DNA of 55,396 nt from Lysobacterales bacterium (GCA_026982315.1 JALSHI010000043.1:1-55396); one strand, 5' to 3'. Numbered from the stretch's first letter, positions 38,790-48,510 are shown. The notes: generated by a model from the sequence alone, not told the origin. A program made the numbers and translations.

Positions 38790-40697
38790 ATGCCAACAAT
38801 GACATTGGCCGATGGCTCCAAAAAACACTTTGAACAGCCGGTAACAGGTTACCAGGTGGCAGAAAGCATTGGCCCCGGGTTGGCCAAGGCGGCATTGGCG
38901 ATCAAGGTGAATGGCCGTTTGCAGGACCTGTCAACGCCCATCACGGAGGATGCGAATATCAGCATTATTACGCCCCGTGATGCTGAAGGACTGGAAGTCA
39001 TCCGGCACTCCACGGCGCATTTAATGGCACAGGCTGTCAAGCGGTTGTATCCAGATGTTCAGGTCACCATTGGTCCGGTGATCGAGGACGGTTTTTACTA
39101 TGACTTTTCCAGCCCGCACCCCTTTACGGACGAAGATTTGAAAAAAATCAGTGACGAAATGAAAAAAATCGTCAAGGAAAAATTGCCGGTAGAACGCATA
39201 GAGATGCCGCGGGAAGAAGCCATCCGGTTTTTCCGGGATCAGGGCGAGGAATACAAGGCCGAAATTATCGAGAGCATCCCGGAAGGTGAAACCCTGTCAC
39301 TTTACAAGCAAGGGGAGTTTGTGGACTTGTGTCGAGGTCCACATGTGCCGGACACAGGCAAGCTCAAAGTCTTCAAACTGATGAATGTCGCCGGCGCCTA
39401 CTGGCGGGGAGACAGCAACAACGAAATGCTGCAACGCATTTATGGTACCGCCTGGGGGGATAAAAAGGATCTGAAGGCCTATCTGCATCGCCTGGAGGAA
39501 GCGGAAAAGCGCGACCACCGCAAACTGGGCAAACGCATGGACTTGTTTCATTTTCAGGAAGAAGCGCCGGGCATGGTGTTCTGGCACCCCAAAGGCTGGA
39601 CCTTGTACCAGAATTTGCGCCAATACATGCGGGCAAAGCAAAAAGCGCATGGATATCAGGAAATCAATACCCCGCAACTGGTGGATTTCACCCTGTGGGA
39701 AAAGTCTGGTCATGCGGACAAGTTTGGCGATGATATGTTTGCCGTGGAATCTGAAGGCCGCAAGTTTGCCATCAAGCCCATGAATTGCCCATGCCATGTT
39801 CAGGTGTATAACCAGGGACTGAAAAGCTACCGGGATTTGCCATTGCGGCTGGCTGAATTTGGTTCTTGTCACCGAAACGAGCCTTCTGGCGCGTTGCACG
39901 GCTTAATGCGTGTGCGCGGCTTTGTGCAGGATGACGCCCACATTTTTTGCACAGAAGACGACATTCAGGCGGAAGTCTCCGCTTTTATTGATTTTTTACA
40001 TGAAGTCTATGCCGATTTCGGTTTTACCGAAATTATTTATCGCCTTTCCACACGGCCGGAAAAACGTGTGGGCAGCGACGCCATTTGGGACAAGGCGGAA
40101 CAGGCCCTGGCACAAGCGCTGGATGCCAAGAACCTGGATTGGCAGGAATTGCCCGGCGAAGGCGCCTTTTACGGACCAAAAATTGAATTTTCCCTGAAAG
40201 ATTGTCTTGGTCGTGTGTGGCAATGCGGCACAATACAGGTGGACTTCTCCATGCCAGAGCGACTGGATGCCAGTTATATTGGCGCCGATGGCAACAAGCA
40301 AACGCCAGTGATGTTGCATCGGGCCATTCTGGGTTCATTCGAGCGTTTCATCGGTATTTTGATTGAGCATCATGCCGGCCAGTTGCCCTTGTGGTTGGCG
40401 CCGGTTCAGGCCGTGGTGATGAATATTACTGATAATCAGGCCGACTATGCGCGCAAATTGGCGCAAACCCTGAAAAATCAGGGGCTTCGGGTGGATTTGG
40501 ACTTGAGAAACGAGAAGATCGGCTATAAAATTCGCGAGCACACTTTGAGCAAGGTTCCCTACTTGCTGGTGGTGGGTGATCAAGAGGTCGCCAACCACCA
40601 GGTGGCCGTGCGTTTGCTGAATGGGGAAAACCTTGGCAGTATGAGCCAGGAGGCGCTGACTCATCGCCTGTTGGCGCAAATTGCTGAAAAACAATAA
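38790..40697 (+). CDS. thrS: Threonyl-tRNA synthetase
   Basis: Class II synthetase of 635 aa: N-terminal TGS domain (1 to about 62), editing domain with [11 protein letters not shown] and [10 protein letters not shown] (removes Ser-tRNA-Thr), catalytic core with the zinc Cys in [12 protein letters not shown], motif 2 in [22 protein letters not shown] and motif 3 in [16 protein letters not shown], then the anticodon-binding domain. First gene of the thrS-infC-rpmI-rplT-pheST-ihfA cluster. The 236-nt upstream region may contain an operator (E. coli ThrRS represses its own mRNA); I did not find a clear tRNA mimic. Confidence 0.97.
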   Translation: MPTMTLADGSKKHFEQPVTGYQVAESIGPGLAKAALAIKVNGRLQDLSTPITEDANISIITPRDAEGLEVIRHSTAHLMAQAVKRLYPDVQVTIGPVIEDGFYYDFSSPHPFTDEDLKKISDEMKKIVKEKLPVERIEMPREEAIRFFRDQGEEYKAEIIESIPEGETLSLYKQGEFVDLCRGPHVPDTGKLKVFKLMNVAGAYWRGDSNNEMLQRIYGTAWGDKKDLKAYLHRLEEAEKRDHRKLGKRMDLFHFQEEAPGMVFWHPKGWTLYQNLRQYMRAKQKAHGYQEINTPQLVDFTLWEKSGHADKFGDDMFAVESEGRKFAIKPMNCPCHVQVYNQGLKSYRDLPLRLAEFGSCHRNEPSGALHGLMRVRGFVQDDAHIFCTEDDIQAEVSAFIDFLHEVYADFGFTEIIYRLSTRPEKRVGSDAIWDKAEQALAQALDAKNLDWQELPGEGAFYGPKIEFSLKDCLGRVWQCGTIQVDFSMPERLDASYIGADGNKQTPVMLHRAILGSFERFIGILIEHHAGQLPLWLAPVQAVVMNITDNQADYARKLAQTLKNQGLRVDLDLRNEKIGYKIREHTLSKVPYLLVVGDQEVANHQVAVRLLNGENLGSMSQEALTHRLLAQIAEKQ

Positions 40698-40717
40698 TTT
40701 ATTTGGAGGATCGACAG

Positions 40718-41239
40718 ATCGCTAAAGCACAAAAAACACGGCGCAACAAGGAAATTACTGCGCCAGAGGTCCGCTTGATTGACCATAACGGTGAACAGGT
40801 AGGGATCGTCTCTCTTCAGGAAGCACTGGATCGGGCTGCCGGTCAAGGTCTGGATTTGGTGGAGATTTCGCCCAAGGCGGAGCCGCCGGTGTGCAAAATC
40901 ATGGATTTTGGCAAATTCCGGTTTGACCAGCAGAAGAAGCTTCAGGCGTCCAAGAAAAAACAAAAACAGGTACAGCTCAAGGAAGTTAAATTTCGGCCGG
41001 GTACTGAGGAAGCCGACTTTCAGGTCAAACTCCGTAATTTGCGCCGCTTTCTTGATCAGGGAAACAAGGTTAAGGTCACTGTGCAATTCCGCGGACGGGA
41101 ACTGGCGCACCGGGAAATTGGCGCGGCTATTCTGGACAGGCTGGAAGAAGAACTGAAAGATGAAGCTGTGGTAGAACAACGCCCGGCAAAAATGGAAGGC
41201 CGGTTTATGATTATGCTGCTGGGACCTAAGAATAGGTAA
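40718..41239 (+). CDS. infC: Translation initiation factor IF-3, with an ATC start codon
   Basis: IF-3 of 173 aa with the N-terminal domain ([22 protein letters not shown]), the linker and the C-terminal domain ([20 protein letters not shown]). IF-3 rejects wrong start codons and keeps subunits apart. No ATG or GTG exists at the right place. A strong GGAGGA (40705-40710) is followed after 7 nt by ATC at 40718. The in-frame TTG at 40703 overlaps that Shine-Dalgarno and cannot use it. IF-3 genes elsewhere start with AUU, AUC or AUA, which lets IF-3 limit its own synthesis, so ATC is taken as the start. It follows thrS by 20 nt. Confidence 0.92.
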   Translation: MAKAQKTRRNKEITAPEVRLIDHNGEQVGIVSLQEALDRAAGQGLDLVEISPKAEPPVCKIMDFGKFRFDQQKKLQASKKKQKQVQLKEVKFRPGTEEADFQVKLRNLRRFLDQGNKVKVTVQFRGRELAHREIGAAILDRLEEELKDEAVVEQRPAKMEGRFMIMLLGPKNR

Positions 41240-41291
41240 AACCCAGCCCAAAATCGCTTGAACCGGGCTTTGTCAGTCATAACGTTTTATC

Positions 41292-41396
41292 CCGTGCATG
41301 GACGCACGGTTGTGGCGCCAGCCACGCGATTCGGCTTCGGGCGTGTACCGAAGCTGACGTCCACGATCAAGCCAGGAGAGCTTGTATCGTGTTTTT
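41292..41396 (+). ncRNA. Structured RNA unit, copy 1 (three hairpins, pseudoknot, terminator)
   Basis: Predicted elements in order: H1 CCGTGC/GCACGG with loop ATGGAC (41292-41309); H2 GTGGC/GCCAC with loop GCCA (41312-41325); H3, ten pairs including one G-U, loop GCGTGTA (41331-41357); linker CGTCCA (41358-41363), which can pair with TGGACG of the H1 loop region (41299-41304); H4 CACGATCAAGC/GCTTG-T-ATCGTG (41362-41391) with T5. The pseudoknot would use two bases of the H4 foot. H4 plus T-run looks like an intrinsic terminator, with one C-A mismatch at its top here. No coding gene explains it. Structure is by eye. Confidence 0.72.
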
Positions 41397-41413
41397 GGAA
41401 AATTATATTTTCA

Positions 41414-41518
41414 CCGTGCATGGACGCACGGTTGTGGCGCCAGCCACGTGAGTCGGCTTCGGGCGTGTACCGAAGCTGACGTCCACGATCAAGCCAGGAG
41501 GGCTTGTATCGTGTTTTT
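41414..41518 (+). ncRNA. Structured RNA unit, copy 2 (three hairpins, pseudoknot, terminator)
   Basis: Direct repeat of the previous unit, offset by 122 nt, with 3 differences in 105 nt: two in the unpaired H2-H3 linker and one at the top of H4, which here restores a C-G pair. H1 41414-41431, H2 41434-41447, H3 41453-41479, H1-linker pseudoknot 41421-41426 with 41480-41485, terminator H4 41484-41513 with T5 at 41514-41518. It ends 83 nt before rpmI, so a readthrough decision here would control rpmI-rplT. Confidence 0.72.
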
Positions 41519-41601
41519 AAATAACGAGCTCAACTAAGTGCGAAAGCAGTAAAGCCGTTTTTGGCTACTTACGCGAGTATAAAAACCAACAGGAGTGTTA
41601 C

Positions 41602-41796
41602 ATGCCCAAGATGAAAACCAAGCGAGGTGCTGCCAAGCGCTTCAAAAAAACCGCCAGTGGTTATAAGCGAGGCCATGCCTTTACCAGCCACATCCTGACC
41701 AAAATGTCTCAAAAGCGTAAGCGCAAGCTGCGCGGGACCACACAGGTCGATAAAGCGGATGTGAAAGCAATCAAGAAAATGATGCCCTATTCATAA
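41602..41796 (+). CDS. rpmI: 50S ribosomal protein L35
   Basis: Basic 64-aa protein with the family start [20 protein letters not shown] and the [20 protein letters not shown] end. AGGAG precedes the ATG by 7 nt. In E. coli the L35-L20 pair is repressed by L20 through structures reaching from infC to rpmI. Here the 362-nt space between infC and rpmI is instead filled largely by the two structured repeats. Confidence 0.97.
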   Translation: MPKMKTKRGAAKRFKKTASGYKRGHAFTSHILTKMSQKRKRKLRGTTQVDKADVKAIKKMMPYS

Positions 41797-41809
41797 GGAG
41801 TAAAGGACA

Positions 41810-42166
41810 ATGGCACGAGTTAAAAGAGGCGTGATTGCACGCCGTCGACACAAGAAAATTCTCAAAGCGGCAAAAGGTTATTACAATGCCCGGCGCAAAG
41901 TCTATCGCGTCGCCAAACAGGCGGTGACCAAGGCCGGGCAGTATGCCTACCGTGACCGCAAGCAAAGAAAACGGCAGTTCCGCAGATTGTGGATTACCCG
42001 CATTAATGCCGCTGCGCGTGAATGTGGTTTATCGTACAGCCGATTTATCAACGGTCTGAAAAAAGCCAACATTTCCCTTGATCGCAAGGTTCTGGCTGAT
42101 ATGGCCGTGCATGACAAAAAAGGCTTTGCAGCGGTTGCCGAGCAAGCAAAGGCAGCGCTGAACTAA
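41810..42166 (+). CDS. rplT: 50S ribosomal protein L20
   Basis: 118-aa rRNA-binding protein essential for early 50S assembly ([40 protein letters not shown]). The N-terminal basic extension and globular C-terminal domain are complete; in E. coli the latter mediates autoregulation. Thirteen nt after rpmI, with AAGGAGT as ribosome-binding site. Confidence 0.97.
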   Translation: MARVKRGVIARRRHKKILKAAKGYYNARRKVYRVAKQAVTKAGQYAYRDRKQRKRQFRRLWITRINAAARECGLSYSRFINGLKKANISLDRKVLADMAVHDKKGFAAVAEQAKAALN

Positions 42167-42224
42167 ACACGTGCGCGCTTTTCTGGCGCGTGACAGGTTG
42201 GTCTTTCCAACTCGTGTTTTCCAG

Positions 42225-42261
42225 GGGAAATGGGTTCTCAGGGCCTGTTTCCCTTTTTTTT
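42225..42261 (+). terminator. Attenuator-like terminator between rplT and pheS
   Basis: GGGAAATGGG pairs with CCTGTTTCCC (ten pairs, two G-U) around a 9-nt loop and is followed by eight Ts. TTTCC just upstream can instead pair with GGAAA of the left arm, giving a possible antiterminator. E. coli pheST is attenuated at this site through the leader peptide PheM. I do not see a short Phe-rich leader frame here, so mechanism is open. Confidence 0.8.
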
Positions 42262-42301
42262 GTGCATTCAGTCACTCCCGCTATCGGAAACAGGAATTAA
42301 C

Positions 42302-43297
42302 GTGGATAATTTGCAAGAACTTCTTCAACAGGCCAAAGACGAACTGGCAGCCATCGCGACCCTCAAGGATCTGGAAAACTTCCGGGTGAAATACCTGGGT
42401 AAAAAAGGCTTGGTTACAGAACAGCTGAAACAACTGGGGGCCTTGCCCCCGGAGCAGCGCAAGGCAGCCGGTCAGGAAATTAACCAGATTAAACGTTTGC
42501 TGCAAGAAGCCATTGGCGCACGTCGCGAGGCGCTGGCCGAAGCGGCCCTGCAGGCCCGGTTTGAAGATGAAAGGGTTGATGTGAGCTTGCCTGGCCGGGT
42601 GGTGGCGCCAGGCGGTGTTCATCCGATCACACGCACCATGAACCGCATTAGCGATATCTTTGCTCAGCTCGGCTTTCAGGTGGTCACCGGGCCGGAAATC
42701 GAGGATGACCATCACAACTTTGAGGCTTTGAACTTTCCTGCCCACCATCCGGCACGCACCATGCATGACACCTTTTACTTGCCGGATGGCCACTTGCTGA
42801 GGACGCACACATCGCCGGTTCAGATTCGCGCCATGAAGGAGCGCAAGCCTCCCATTCGGATTATTGCGCCAGGCCGTGTTTACCGCAGCGATTCCGATCA
42901 AACTCATACCCCCATGTTCAACCAGGTGGAAGGGCTGGTGGTGGGTAAAGATATCACCTTTGCCAGCCTCAAGGGCGTGTTGGAGCAGTTTGTCAGCACA
43001 TTCTTTGAAAAAGACCTTAGACTGCGTTTGCGCCCTTCCTATTTTCCTTTTACAGAACCTTCGGCCGAAGTCGATGTGGAATGGCAGCAGCCCGATGGCC
43101 GTCAAGGATGGCTGGAAGTGTTGGGATGCGGCATGGTGCACCCGAATGTATTGCGGGCCGGGGGAATTGACCCGGAGAAATACACCGGTTTTGCTTTTGG
43201 CCTGGGCGTGGAGCGTTTTGCCATGCTGCGTTACGGGGTGGACGATTTAAGAAAGTTTTTTGAGAATGACGCCGAGTTCCTGCGGCAGTTTTCCTGA
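42302..43297 (+). CDS. pheS: Phenylalanyl-tRNA synthetase alpha subunit
   Basis: Catalytic subunit of the alpha2-beta2 synthetase, 331 aa: N-terminal coiled coil (about 1-90) then the class II core (motif 2 with [23 protein letters not shown], motif 3 with [14 protein letters not shown]). The start is GTG at 42302, preceded by AGGAA, which aligns MDNLQELL with other PheS proteins. An in-frame ATG at 42230 would run through the terminator and is rejected. pheT begins 26 nt later. Confidence 0.96.
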   Translation: MDNLQELLQQAKDELAAIATLKDLENFRVKYLGKKGLVTEQLKQLGALPPEQRKAAGQEINQIKRLLQEAIGARREALAEAALQARFEDERVDVSLPGRVVAPGGVHPITRTMNRISDIFAQLGFQVVTGPEIEDDHHNFEALNFPAHHPARTMHDTFYLPDGHLLRTHTSPVQIRAMKERKPPIRIIAPGRVYRSDSDQTHTPMFNQVEGLVVGKDITFASLKGVLEQFVSTFFEKDLRLRLRPSYFPFTEPSAEVDVEWQQPDGRQGWLEVLGCGMVHPNVLRAGGIDPEKYTGFAFGLGVERFAMLRYGVDDLRKFFENDAEFLRQFS

Positions 43298-43323
43298 TTT
43301 TGACAACGGATTGAAACGAAAAA

Positions 43324-45711
43324 ATGAGAGTTAACGAAAAATGGTTGCGTGAGTGGGTGAACCCGCCCCTGAAAACAGAAGAACTGGCCGAACAGCTAAC
43401 CCTGGCCGGTCTAGAGGTGGATGGGATTCATCCAGCTGCCGGTGAGTTCAGTCAGGTTGTTGTGGGAGAAATCGTAAACTGCGAAAAACATCCTGATGCA
43501 GACAAGTTGCAGGTGTGCCAGGTGAATGTCGGTAGCGACCAGCCTTTGCAGATTGTCTGTGGAGCGCCCAATGCGCGCACTGGACTGAAAGCGCCCGTGG
43601 CGCTGGTGGGGGCGGTGCTGCCTGGTGGCTTCAAGATCAAAAAATCGCGTCTGCGTGGTGTGGACTCCCACGGCATGTTGTGTTCAGCGGTGGAATTGGG
43701 GCTCAGTGACGATCATTCCGGCTTGCTGGAATTGCCTGCGGATGCGCCGGTGGGTCAGGACTTGCGGGAATATCTGGAACTGGATGACGCCATTATCGAA
43801 GTGGACTTGACACCCAACCGGGCGGACTGTTTCAGTGTGCGAGGCATCGCCCAAGAGGTGGCTGCCCTGAATAACGCGCCATTGACTGCTCCCGATTGCC
43901 AGGCAGTGCCTGCAGCGTCACAGGAAAAAGTACCGGTGACGGTCAGTGCAGCAGAAGACTGTCCCCGGTATTTGAGCCGAGTCATCCAGGGGATTGATGC
44001 GTCGGTAACCACACCAGTCTGGATGAACGAAAAGTTGCGCCGTTGCGGCATGCGCAGCATCCACCCGGTGGTAGATGTCACCAACTACGTGATGCTGGAA
44101 CTGGGACAGCCTCTGCACGCCTTTGACAAGCAGCAACTTCGTGGCGGCATTCAGGTGCGCAGAGCCCGGCAAGGAGAAAATATCACCTTGCTGGACGGCA
44201 AGGAAGTGGCTTTGGATGAGTCCTATTTGCTGATTTGTGATGCAGAGCGTCCTTTGGCCATTGCCGGAGTCATGGGTGGCGCAGACAGTGGAGTCACTGA
44301 AAACACCACTGATATTATTCTGGAATCAGCCTGGTTCAAGCCCGCGACAATTATGGGCAAGTCGCGGAAGCTGGGCATTCACACCGAATCGGCGCACCGT
44401 TTTGAGCGTGGAGTGGATCCGCAGCTACAGCATGCCGCCATGCAGCGAGCCACGGCGCTTTTGCTGGAAATTACCGGCGGTACTGCCGGTCCGGTGAATG
44501 AAGTGGCCGCTCAGGAACTCTTGCCGCAGCCGGTGACTATCCACCTGCCAGCAGAGCGCATCAGCCGCGTTTTGGGCATTGATTTGCCTGCTGAAAAAGT
44601 CCGCAGTGTGCTTGAAAGCCTGGGCATGACGGTCACAGAAATCAGCGGTGGCTGGAAGGTGACGCCTCCCAGCTATCGAATGGATATCCGCATTACCGAG
44701 GACTTGACTGAGGAAATCGCCCGGCTGGTTGGTTATGACCAGTTGCCCAGTGCCAATCTGAGCGGGGAACTGGCGATTGAACCGGTGTCTGAGGCTGTGT
44801 TGAAGGAAAACCGTATCCGCCAGGCATTGGTGGATCGGGCCTATCTGGAGGCCATTAACTATAGCTTTGTGCCGGAAAAATTGTTGCATACTTGCCAGCA
44901 GCCAGGGCCATTTGTTGAGCTGGCGAACCCGCTGAATGAAGATATGGCAGTGATGCGTTCAGTGTTGTTTCCGTCTTTGCTGGTGAATCTGGGTAACAAC
45001 CTGCGCCGCCAGCATCCGGATGTGCGCCTGTTTGAAATGGGCACCGTTTTTGCCACAGAAAAGGGCAGCAACAGCCCCTATGAGGAACAACAGCGTCTGG
45101 CGGCGGTGCGTTGTGGCCTGCGCGATGCTGAATCCTGGGCTTTTGATAAACAGCCAATGGACTTTTTTGATATGAAAGGAGACCTGGAAGCCATTTTAGC
45201 GCTTGGAGGCCGCGCCTTCAGGTTTCAGCCTGTGGCCCATGACTGGCTGCATCCAGGTCGGGCAGCCGGAGTCTGGATTGATGGGCAGGAGGCCGGCTGG
45301 CTGGGACAGGTTCATCCCCAAGTGGCCAAAAAACTGGGTATCAAGAAGGACGTGTATGCTTTTGAGATCCACCTGCCAGCGGTAAGAAAGCGCACTGTGC
45401 CGCAATACGAGCCGATATCTAAATACCCGGCTGTGCGCCGGGATCTGGCGGTGGTGGTGGATCAGGCGGTGAGCTTTGATGCAGTCCGGGAAGTGGTTGA
45501 GTCAGTATCTCAAGGATTGTTGAAACAGCTTATTTTGTTTGATGTTTACACTGGCCCGGGGGTTGAATCCGGGTGTAAAAGCCTGGCTATTGGTTTGATT
45601 TTACAGGAAAAAACCAGAACTTTAGCCGATAAAGAGGTAGACAAAGTGGTGGCTGAGATTGTATCCTCTCTGGAGGACAAATTTCAGGCTCAAATCAGAG
45701 GTAGTCAATGA
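43324..45711 (+). CDS. pheT: Phenylalanyl-tRNA synthetase beta subunit
   Basis: 795-aa subunit with the tRNA-binding EMAP-like domain (about 40-150), B3/B4 editing domain that clears Tyr-tRNA-Phe, B5 domain, catalytic-like core and the C-terminal FDX-ACB domain that grips the anticodon ([21 protein letters not shown]). Full length. The stop overlaps the ihfA start by 4 nt. Confidence 0.97.
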   Translation: MRVNEKWLREWVNPPLKTEELAEQLTLAGLEVDGIHPAAGEFSQVVVGEIVNCEKHPDADKLQVCQVNVGSDQPLQIVCGAPNARTGLKAPVALVGAVLPGGFKIKKSRLRGVDSHGMLCSAVELGLSDDHSGLLELPADAPVGQDLREYLELDDAIIEVDLTPNRADCFSVRGIAQEVAALNNAPLTAPDCQAVPAASQEKVPVTVSAAEDCPRYLSRVIQGIDASVTTPVWMNEKLRRCGMRSIHPVVDVTNYVMLELGQPLHAFDKQQLRGGIQVRRARQGENITLLDGKEVALDESYLLICDAERPLAIAGVMGGADSGVTENTTDIILESAWFKPATIMGKSRKLGIHTESAHRFERGVDPQLQHAAMQRATALLLEITGGTAGPVNEVAAQELLPQPVTIHLPAERISRVLGIDLPAEKVRSVLESLGMTVTEISGGWKVTPPSYRMDIRITEDLTEEIARLVGYDQLPSANLSGELAIEPVSEAVLKENRIRQALVDRAYLEAINYSFVPEKLLHTCQQPGPFVELANPLNEDMAVMRSVLFPSLLVNLGNNLRRQHPDVRLFEMGTVFATEKGSNSPYEEQQRLAAVRCGLRDAESWAFDKQPMDFFDMKGDLEAILALGGRAFRFQPVAHDWLHPGRAAGVWIDGQEAGWLGQVHPQVAKKLGIKKDVYAFEIHLPAVRKRTVPQYEPISKYPAVRRDLAVVVDQAVSFDAVREVVESVSQGLLKQLILFDVYTGPGVESGCKSLAIGLILQEKTRTLADKEVDKVVAEIVSSLEDKFQAQIRGSQ

Positions 45712-46010
45712 CAATCACAAAAACCGATCTGGCTGAGGCTTTATACATGGATGTGGGTTTGAACAAGAGGGAGGCCAGTGAATTGGTTGATGCCTTTTTT
45801 AACTTGATTAAGGACACCCTGGCGGCTGGCCATGGCATCAAGCTTTCGGGCTTTGGTAACTTTGAGTTGCGAGATAAAAAAGCCAGGCCGGGGCGTAATC
45901 CGAAAACCCTGGAAGAAATTCCCATATCGGCGCGCCGGGTGGTGGCGTTCAAGCCGGGTCAAAAGCTGAAAATGACAATTGAAACCTATGCTGGATCAAG
46001 ACAACAATAA
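45708..46010 (+). CDS. ihfA: Integration host factor subunit alpha
   Basis: 100-aa DNA-bending protein, partner of Ihf[11 protein letters not shown]-like N-terminus ([20 protein letters not shown]), core [20 protein letters not shown] and the [17 protein letters not shown] end are typical. The ATG overlaps the pheT stop (ATGA). Conserved location after pheT. Confidence 0.96.
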   Translation: MTITKTDLAEALYMDVGLNKREASELVDAFFNLIKDTLAAGHGIKLSGFGNFELRDKKARPGRNPKTLEEIPISARRVVAFKPGQKLKMTIETYAGSRQQ

Positions 46011-46344
46011 AGCCCTTCCGCCGATTCCAGCAAAGCGCTACTTTACCATTGGTGAAGTCAGTGAACTGTGCCATGTCAAGCCGCATGTATTGCGTTACTG
46101 GGAAAATGAGTTTCCGGACCTGAAGCCGGTCAAGCGGCGAGGCAACCGGCGTTATTATCAGCGCCATGATGTGATTATGATTCGGCAGATTCGTAGCCTG
46201 CTTTACAATCATGGCTACACCATCAGTGGCGCCCGGCAAAAACTTTCGGGTCAGAAAACCGAAAAAGAAGCAAGCAAGTCCTACCAGATTATTCAGCAGA
46301 CTGTCACTGAGCTGGAAGAAATTCTGAATCTGCTCAAGCCCTGA
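45988..46344 (+). CDS. MerR-family transcriptional regulator
   Basis: 118-aa protein with an N-terminal MerR winged helix (about 18-85: [49 protein letters not shown]) and a short coiled-coil end. It has no Cys-rich effector site. This regulator is conserved after ihfA in many gammaproteobacteria, with unknown targets. It overlaps ihfA by 23 nt in another frame, so translation is coupled. Confidence 0.92.
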   Translation: MLDQDNNKALPPIPAKRYFTIGEVSELCHVKPHVLRYWENEFPDLKPVKRRGNRRYYQRHDVIMIRQIRSLLYNHGYTISGARQKLSGQKTEKEASKSYQIIQQTVTELEEILNLLKP

Positions 46345-46395
46345 GTGCGTTCAGTTCCTCCTGGTTGGTTTTTTGATTAAAGTCGGCAAAAAGGC

Positions 46396-46423
46396 TTGCC
46401 AATTTTTTTATGCCGATTAAAAT
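46396..46423 (+). promoter_or_regulatory. Promoter of the tRNA-Pro gene
   Basis: TTGCCA and TAAAAT are 16 nt apart, ending 57 nt upstream of the tRNA. The only good sigma-70-like pair in the gap after the MerR gene. Confidence 0.45.
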
Positions 46424-46480
46424 GCAGCAACACGAAAAGATGGCGGGCTAATCACCGCAAGCTGTCTGGACAATGTCAGT

Positions 46481-46557
46481 CGGAGCGTAGCGCAGCCTGG
46501 TAGCGCACCACAATGGGGTTGTGGGGGTCGGAGGTTCGAATCCTCTCGCTCCGACCA
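46481..46557 (+). tRNA. tRNA-Pro (anticodon GGG)
   Basis: Complete 77-nt cloverleaf with encoded CCA. Acceptor CGGAGCG/CGCTCCG, anticodon stem CCACA/TGTGG with loop ATGGGGT, T-loop TTCGAAT. The anticodon GGG at 46515-46517 reads CCC and CCU. No integrated element is seen at its 3' end. Confidence 0.96.
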
Positions 46558-46697
46558 TTTTAATTCGAACAGTTTCTGAACGGAACCTCCCCTTTGGGGA
46601 ACAGGCGTGTGCCTGAATTCCGTGCCAGTTCCGGTTACATTGATTCCGTTTATCGTTTTCTTGTCGATGACTCCCTTAAAACACCGCAGGTAATTCC

Positions 46698-47681
46698 ATG
46701 AAAAAACCCGTACGAGTTGCCATTACCGGCGCGGCCGGCCAAATCGGCTATCAACTTTTATTTCGCATCGCTGCAGGTGACATGCTTGGCCCTGATCAGC
46801 CGGTCATCTTGCAGCTTTTGGAAATTCCGCCAGCCATGGATGCGGTTAAAGGCGTTGTCATGGAACTGGAAGACTGCGCTTTTCCGCTTTTACAGGGCAT
46901 TGTTGCCACCGATCAGGCAGACGTGGCCTTCAAGGATGCCGATTATGCCTTGCTGGTAGGGGCGCGTCCTCGCGGGCCGGGAATGGAGCGAAAGGATTTG
47001 CTGGAAGCCAATGCCGCTATCTTCTCTGTACAGGGAAAGGCCATTAACGACCATGCCAGCCGGGATGTCAAAGTGCTGGTCGTGGGTAACCCTGCCAATA
47101 CCAATGCATTGATTGCGCAGAAAAATGCGCCGGACATTGATCCTGGGCAGTTCACCGCCATGACACGGTTGGACCATAATCGCGCATTGGCGCAACTGGC
47201 AGCCAAGACAGGTACGCACACCACAGATATCCAGCGGATGATTATCTGGGGCAACCATTCATCCACTCAATATCCTGATATCAGCCATGCGCTGGTGGAA
47301 GGCCGGCCGGCTTTTGAACAGGTTGATCGGGACTGGTATGAGAATGAGTTTATTCCAACCGTGCAGCAACGTGGTGCGGCCATTATCAAGGCGCGGGGCG
47401 CTTCCAGTGCAGCGTCAGCGGCGTCAGCGGCCATTGATCACATGCGCAGCTGGAGCCGGGGTACTCCAGAAGGCGACTGGGTCTCCATGGCCGTTCCCAG
47501 TGACGGCAGTTATGGCATTGAGCCGGGCATCATATTCTCCTATCCGGTCACGTGTCAGAATGGCAAATACGCCATTGTTCAGGGGCTGGATATGGATGCG
47601 TTCAGTCGTGAACGCCTGGATGTCACGGAAAAAGAGCTGCGTGAAGAACGCGCTGCTGTTGAGCATTTGTTTCCTGCATAA
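46698..47681 (+). CDS. mdh: Malate dehydrogenase, type 2
   Basis: TCA enzyme of 327 aa oxidising malate to oxaloacetate with NAD. The Rossmann loop is [19 protein letters not shown], substrate Arg residues are in [15 protein letters not shown], and the active His is in [12 protein letters not shown]. This matches the cytosolic-type (type 2) MDH group used by many beta- and some gammaproteobacteria, not the enteric form. It is a single gene after tRNA-Pro, with its own terminator. Confidence 0.95.
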   Translation: MKKPVRVAITGAAGQIGYQLLFRIAAGDMLGPDQPVILQLLEIPPAMDAVKGVVMELEDCAFPLLQGIVATDQADVAFKDADYALLVGARPRGPGMERKDLLEANAAIFSVQGKAINDHASRDVKVLVVGNPANTNALIAQKNAPDIDPGQFTAMTRLDHNRALAQLAAKTGTHTTDIQRMIIWGNHSSTQYPDISHALVEGRPAFEQVDRDWYENEFIPTVQQRGAAIIKARGASSAASAASAAIDHMRSWSRGTPEGDWVSMAVPSDGSYGIEPGIIFSYPVTCQNGKYAIVQGLDMDAFSRERLDVTEKELREERAAVEHLFPA

Positions 47682-47696
47682 AGGGCTCTGGATGAG

Positions 47697-47733
47697 GCAA
47701 ACAAAAAGCGGGCATTGCCCGCTTTTTGTTTGC
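47697..47733. terminator. Bidirectional terminator after mdh
   Basis: A 17-bp perfect stem (GCAAACAAAAAGCGGGC and its complement, loop ATT) with A-run and T-run on opposite arms. It can end both mdh and the convergent rhodanese gene. Confidence 0.92.
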
Positions 47734-47784
47734 TCCGGTATCACTCGTCGTGACAACAGCTAAATCAGGCAGGATCCTCTTTCT

Positions 47785-48510
47785 CTACTCTTTCTCTGGC
47801 AAAATGGTGGTAAAGCCGCCCATTTGCCACATTTGCATACCGCCGCGGTAGTATTTGATTTTTTCTGGTGGGTAGCCCAGTTTCAATAAAGCACGGATGG
47901 CGGTGGGGGACTGGCCGCACCAGGGCCCGTTGCAAAAAAGCACCAGCAGTTTAGCCCGGTCAAAGTCCCAATCCTTGGTGTCGGTACTGCCAAACAAACG
48001 GGCGAAAAATCCCTTGTCTTTTTCCATTTCGGCACTGGTTTTCTTACGCACCCCAAACAGCTCCATGGCTTCTAGTAAGTCCGGATGCAAATCCTGTACA
48101 TTGGCTTCGCTGAAAGTGGTAAATGGCACGTTAATGGCACCGGGAATGGTGCCCTTGTGGTGCCAGGAAGGCACGCGGGAATCGATTAACAGGCCAGAGC
48201 CCCGGGAATACTCATTTTTCAAAAAACGAACCAGTTCCACCTCGCCAATGGTTTCTACGTCATCGGTGATTTTTTCAGGCTGAAAGCAAAAGGGCGGGCA
48301 CGGCCGGGAGGTTTTGGCAAAGCCGCCAGTAATGACGTGGCTTTGGTCCTGGTTACGCATGATTTTGATTTTTTTGCCCTGATAGTCAATCACGATATAG
48401 GGGATTTCCGGAGTGATTTTGACCTTAAGGGGTTCGGATTGGCTCAGAGCCGGCAAAATCAGGCCCAGCATCAAGGTGCTAAGGCAGAACAGACGAACGG
48501 ATGTTTTCAT
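47785..48510 (-). CDS. Exported rhodanese-like protein
   Basis: A 241-aa protein with a signal peptide (1 to about 23) and a C-terminal rhodanese fold (about 95-235). The active-site loop is FCNGPWCGQSP: Cys at the catalytic position plus a second Cys five residues on. Substrate-binding Arg residues follow (AIRALLKLGYP). The N-terminal 70 residues carry a further CPPFC pair. Possible roles are periplasmic sulfur transfer or thiol redox work. No sulfur-oxidation gene is adjacent. The catalytic loop is intact, but the substrate is unknown. Confidence 0.87.
   Translation of the reverse strand: MKTSVRLFCLSTLMLGLILPALSQSEPLKVKITPEIPYIVIDYQGKKIKIMRNQDQSHVITGGFAKTSRPCPPFCFQPEKITDDVETIGEVELVRFLKNEYSRGSGLLIDSRVPSWHHKGTIPGAINVPFTTFSEANVQDLHPDLLEAMELFGVRKKTSAEMEKDKGFFARLFGSTDTKDWDFDRAKLLVLFCNGPWCGQSPTAIRALLKLGYPPEKIKYYRGGMQMWQMGGFTTILPEKE

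Noticed and set aside
41239-41275. AGCCC...GGGCT hairpin just after infC as a terminator
   Set aside because: Only five pairs with a long loop and a short T-run; too weak to list beside the repeat terminators.
41258-41479. 73-codon open frame running through both structured repeat units
   Set aside because: It owes its openness to the repeat. It has no ribosome-binding site and the sequence variation keeps RNA helices rather than codons. If similar proteins exist in databases they are probably false translations of the same element.
41292-41518. CRISPR array or transposon end
   Set aside because: Two long units rather than many short repeats with unique spacers; no cas or transposase gene and no terminal inverted repeats around them.
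42230-42301. ATG at 42230 as an upstream start for pheS
   Set aside because: The extension would translate through the attenuator terminator and does not match PheS N-termini. GTG at 42302 has a ribosome-binding site.
42281-43141. 286-codon minus-strand frame over pheS
   Set aside because: Shadow of a confidently identified synthetase subunit, with no own signals.
46558-46697. Integration site at the tRNA-Pro 3' end
   Set aside because: No integrase gene and no repeated copy of the tRNA end were seen downstream; mdh follows normally.
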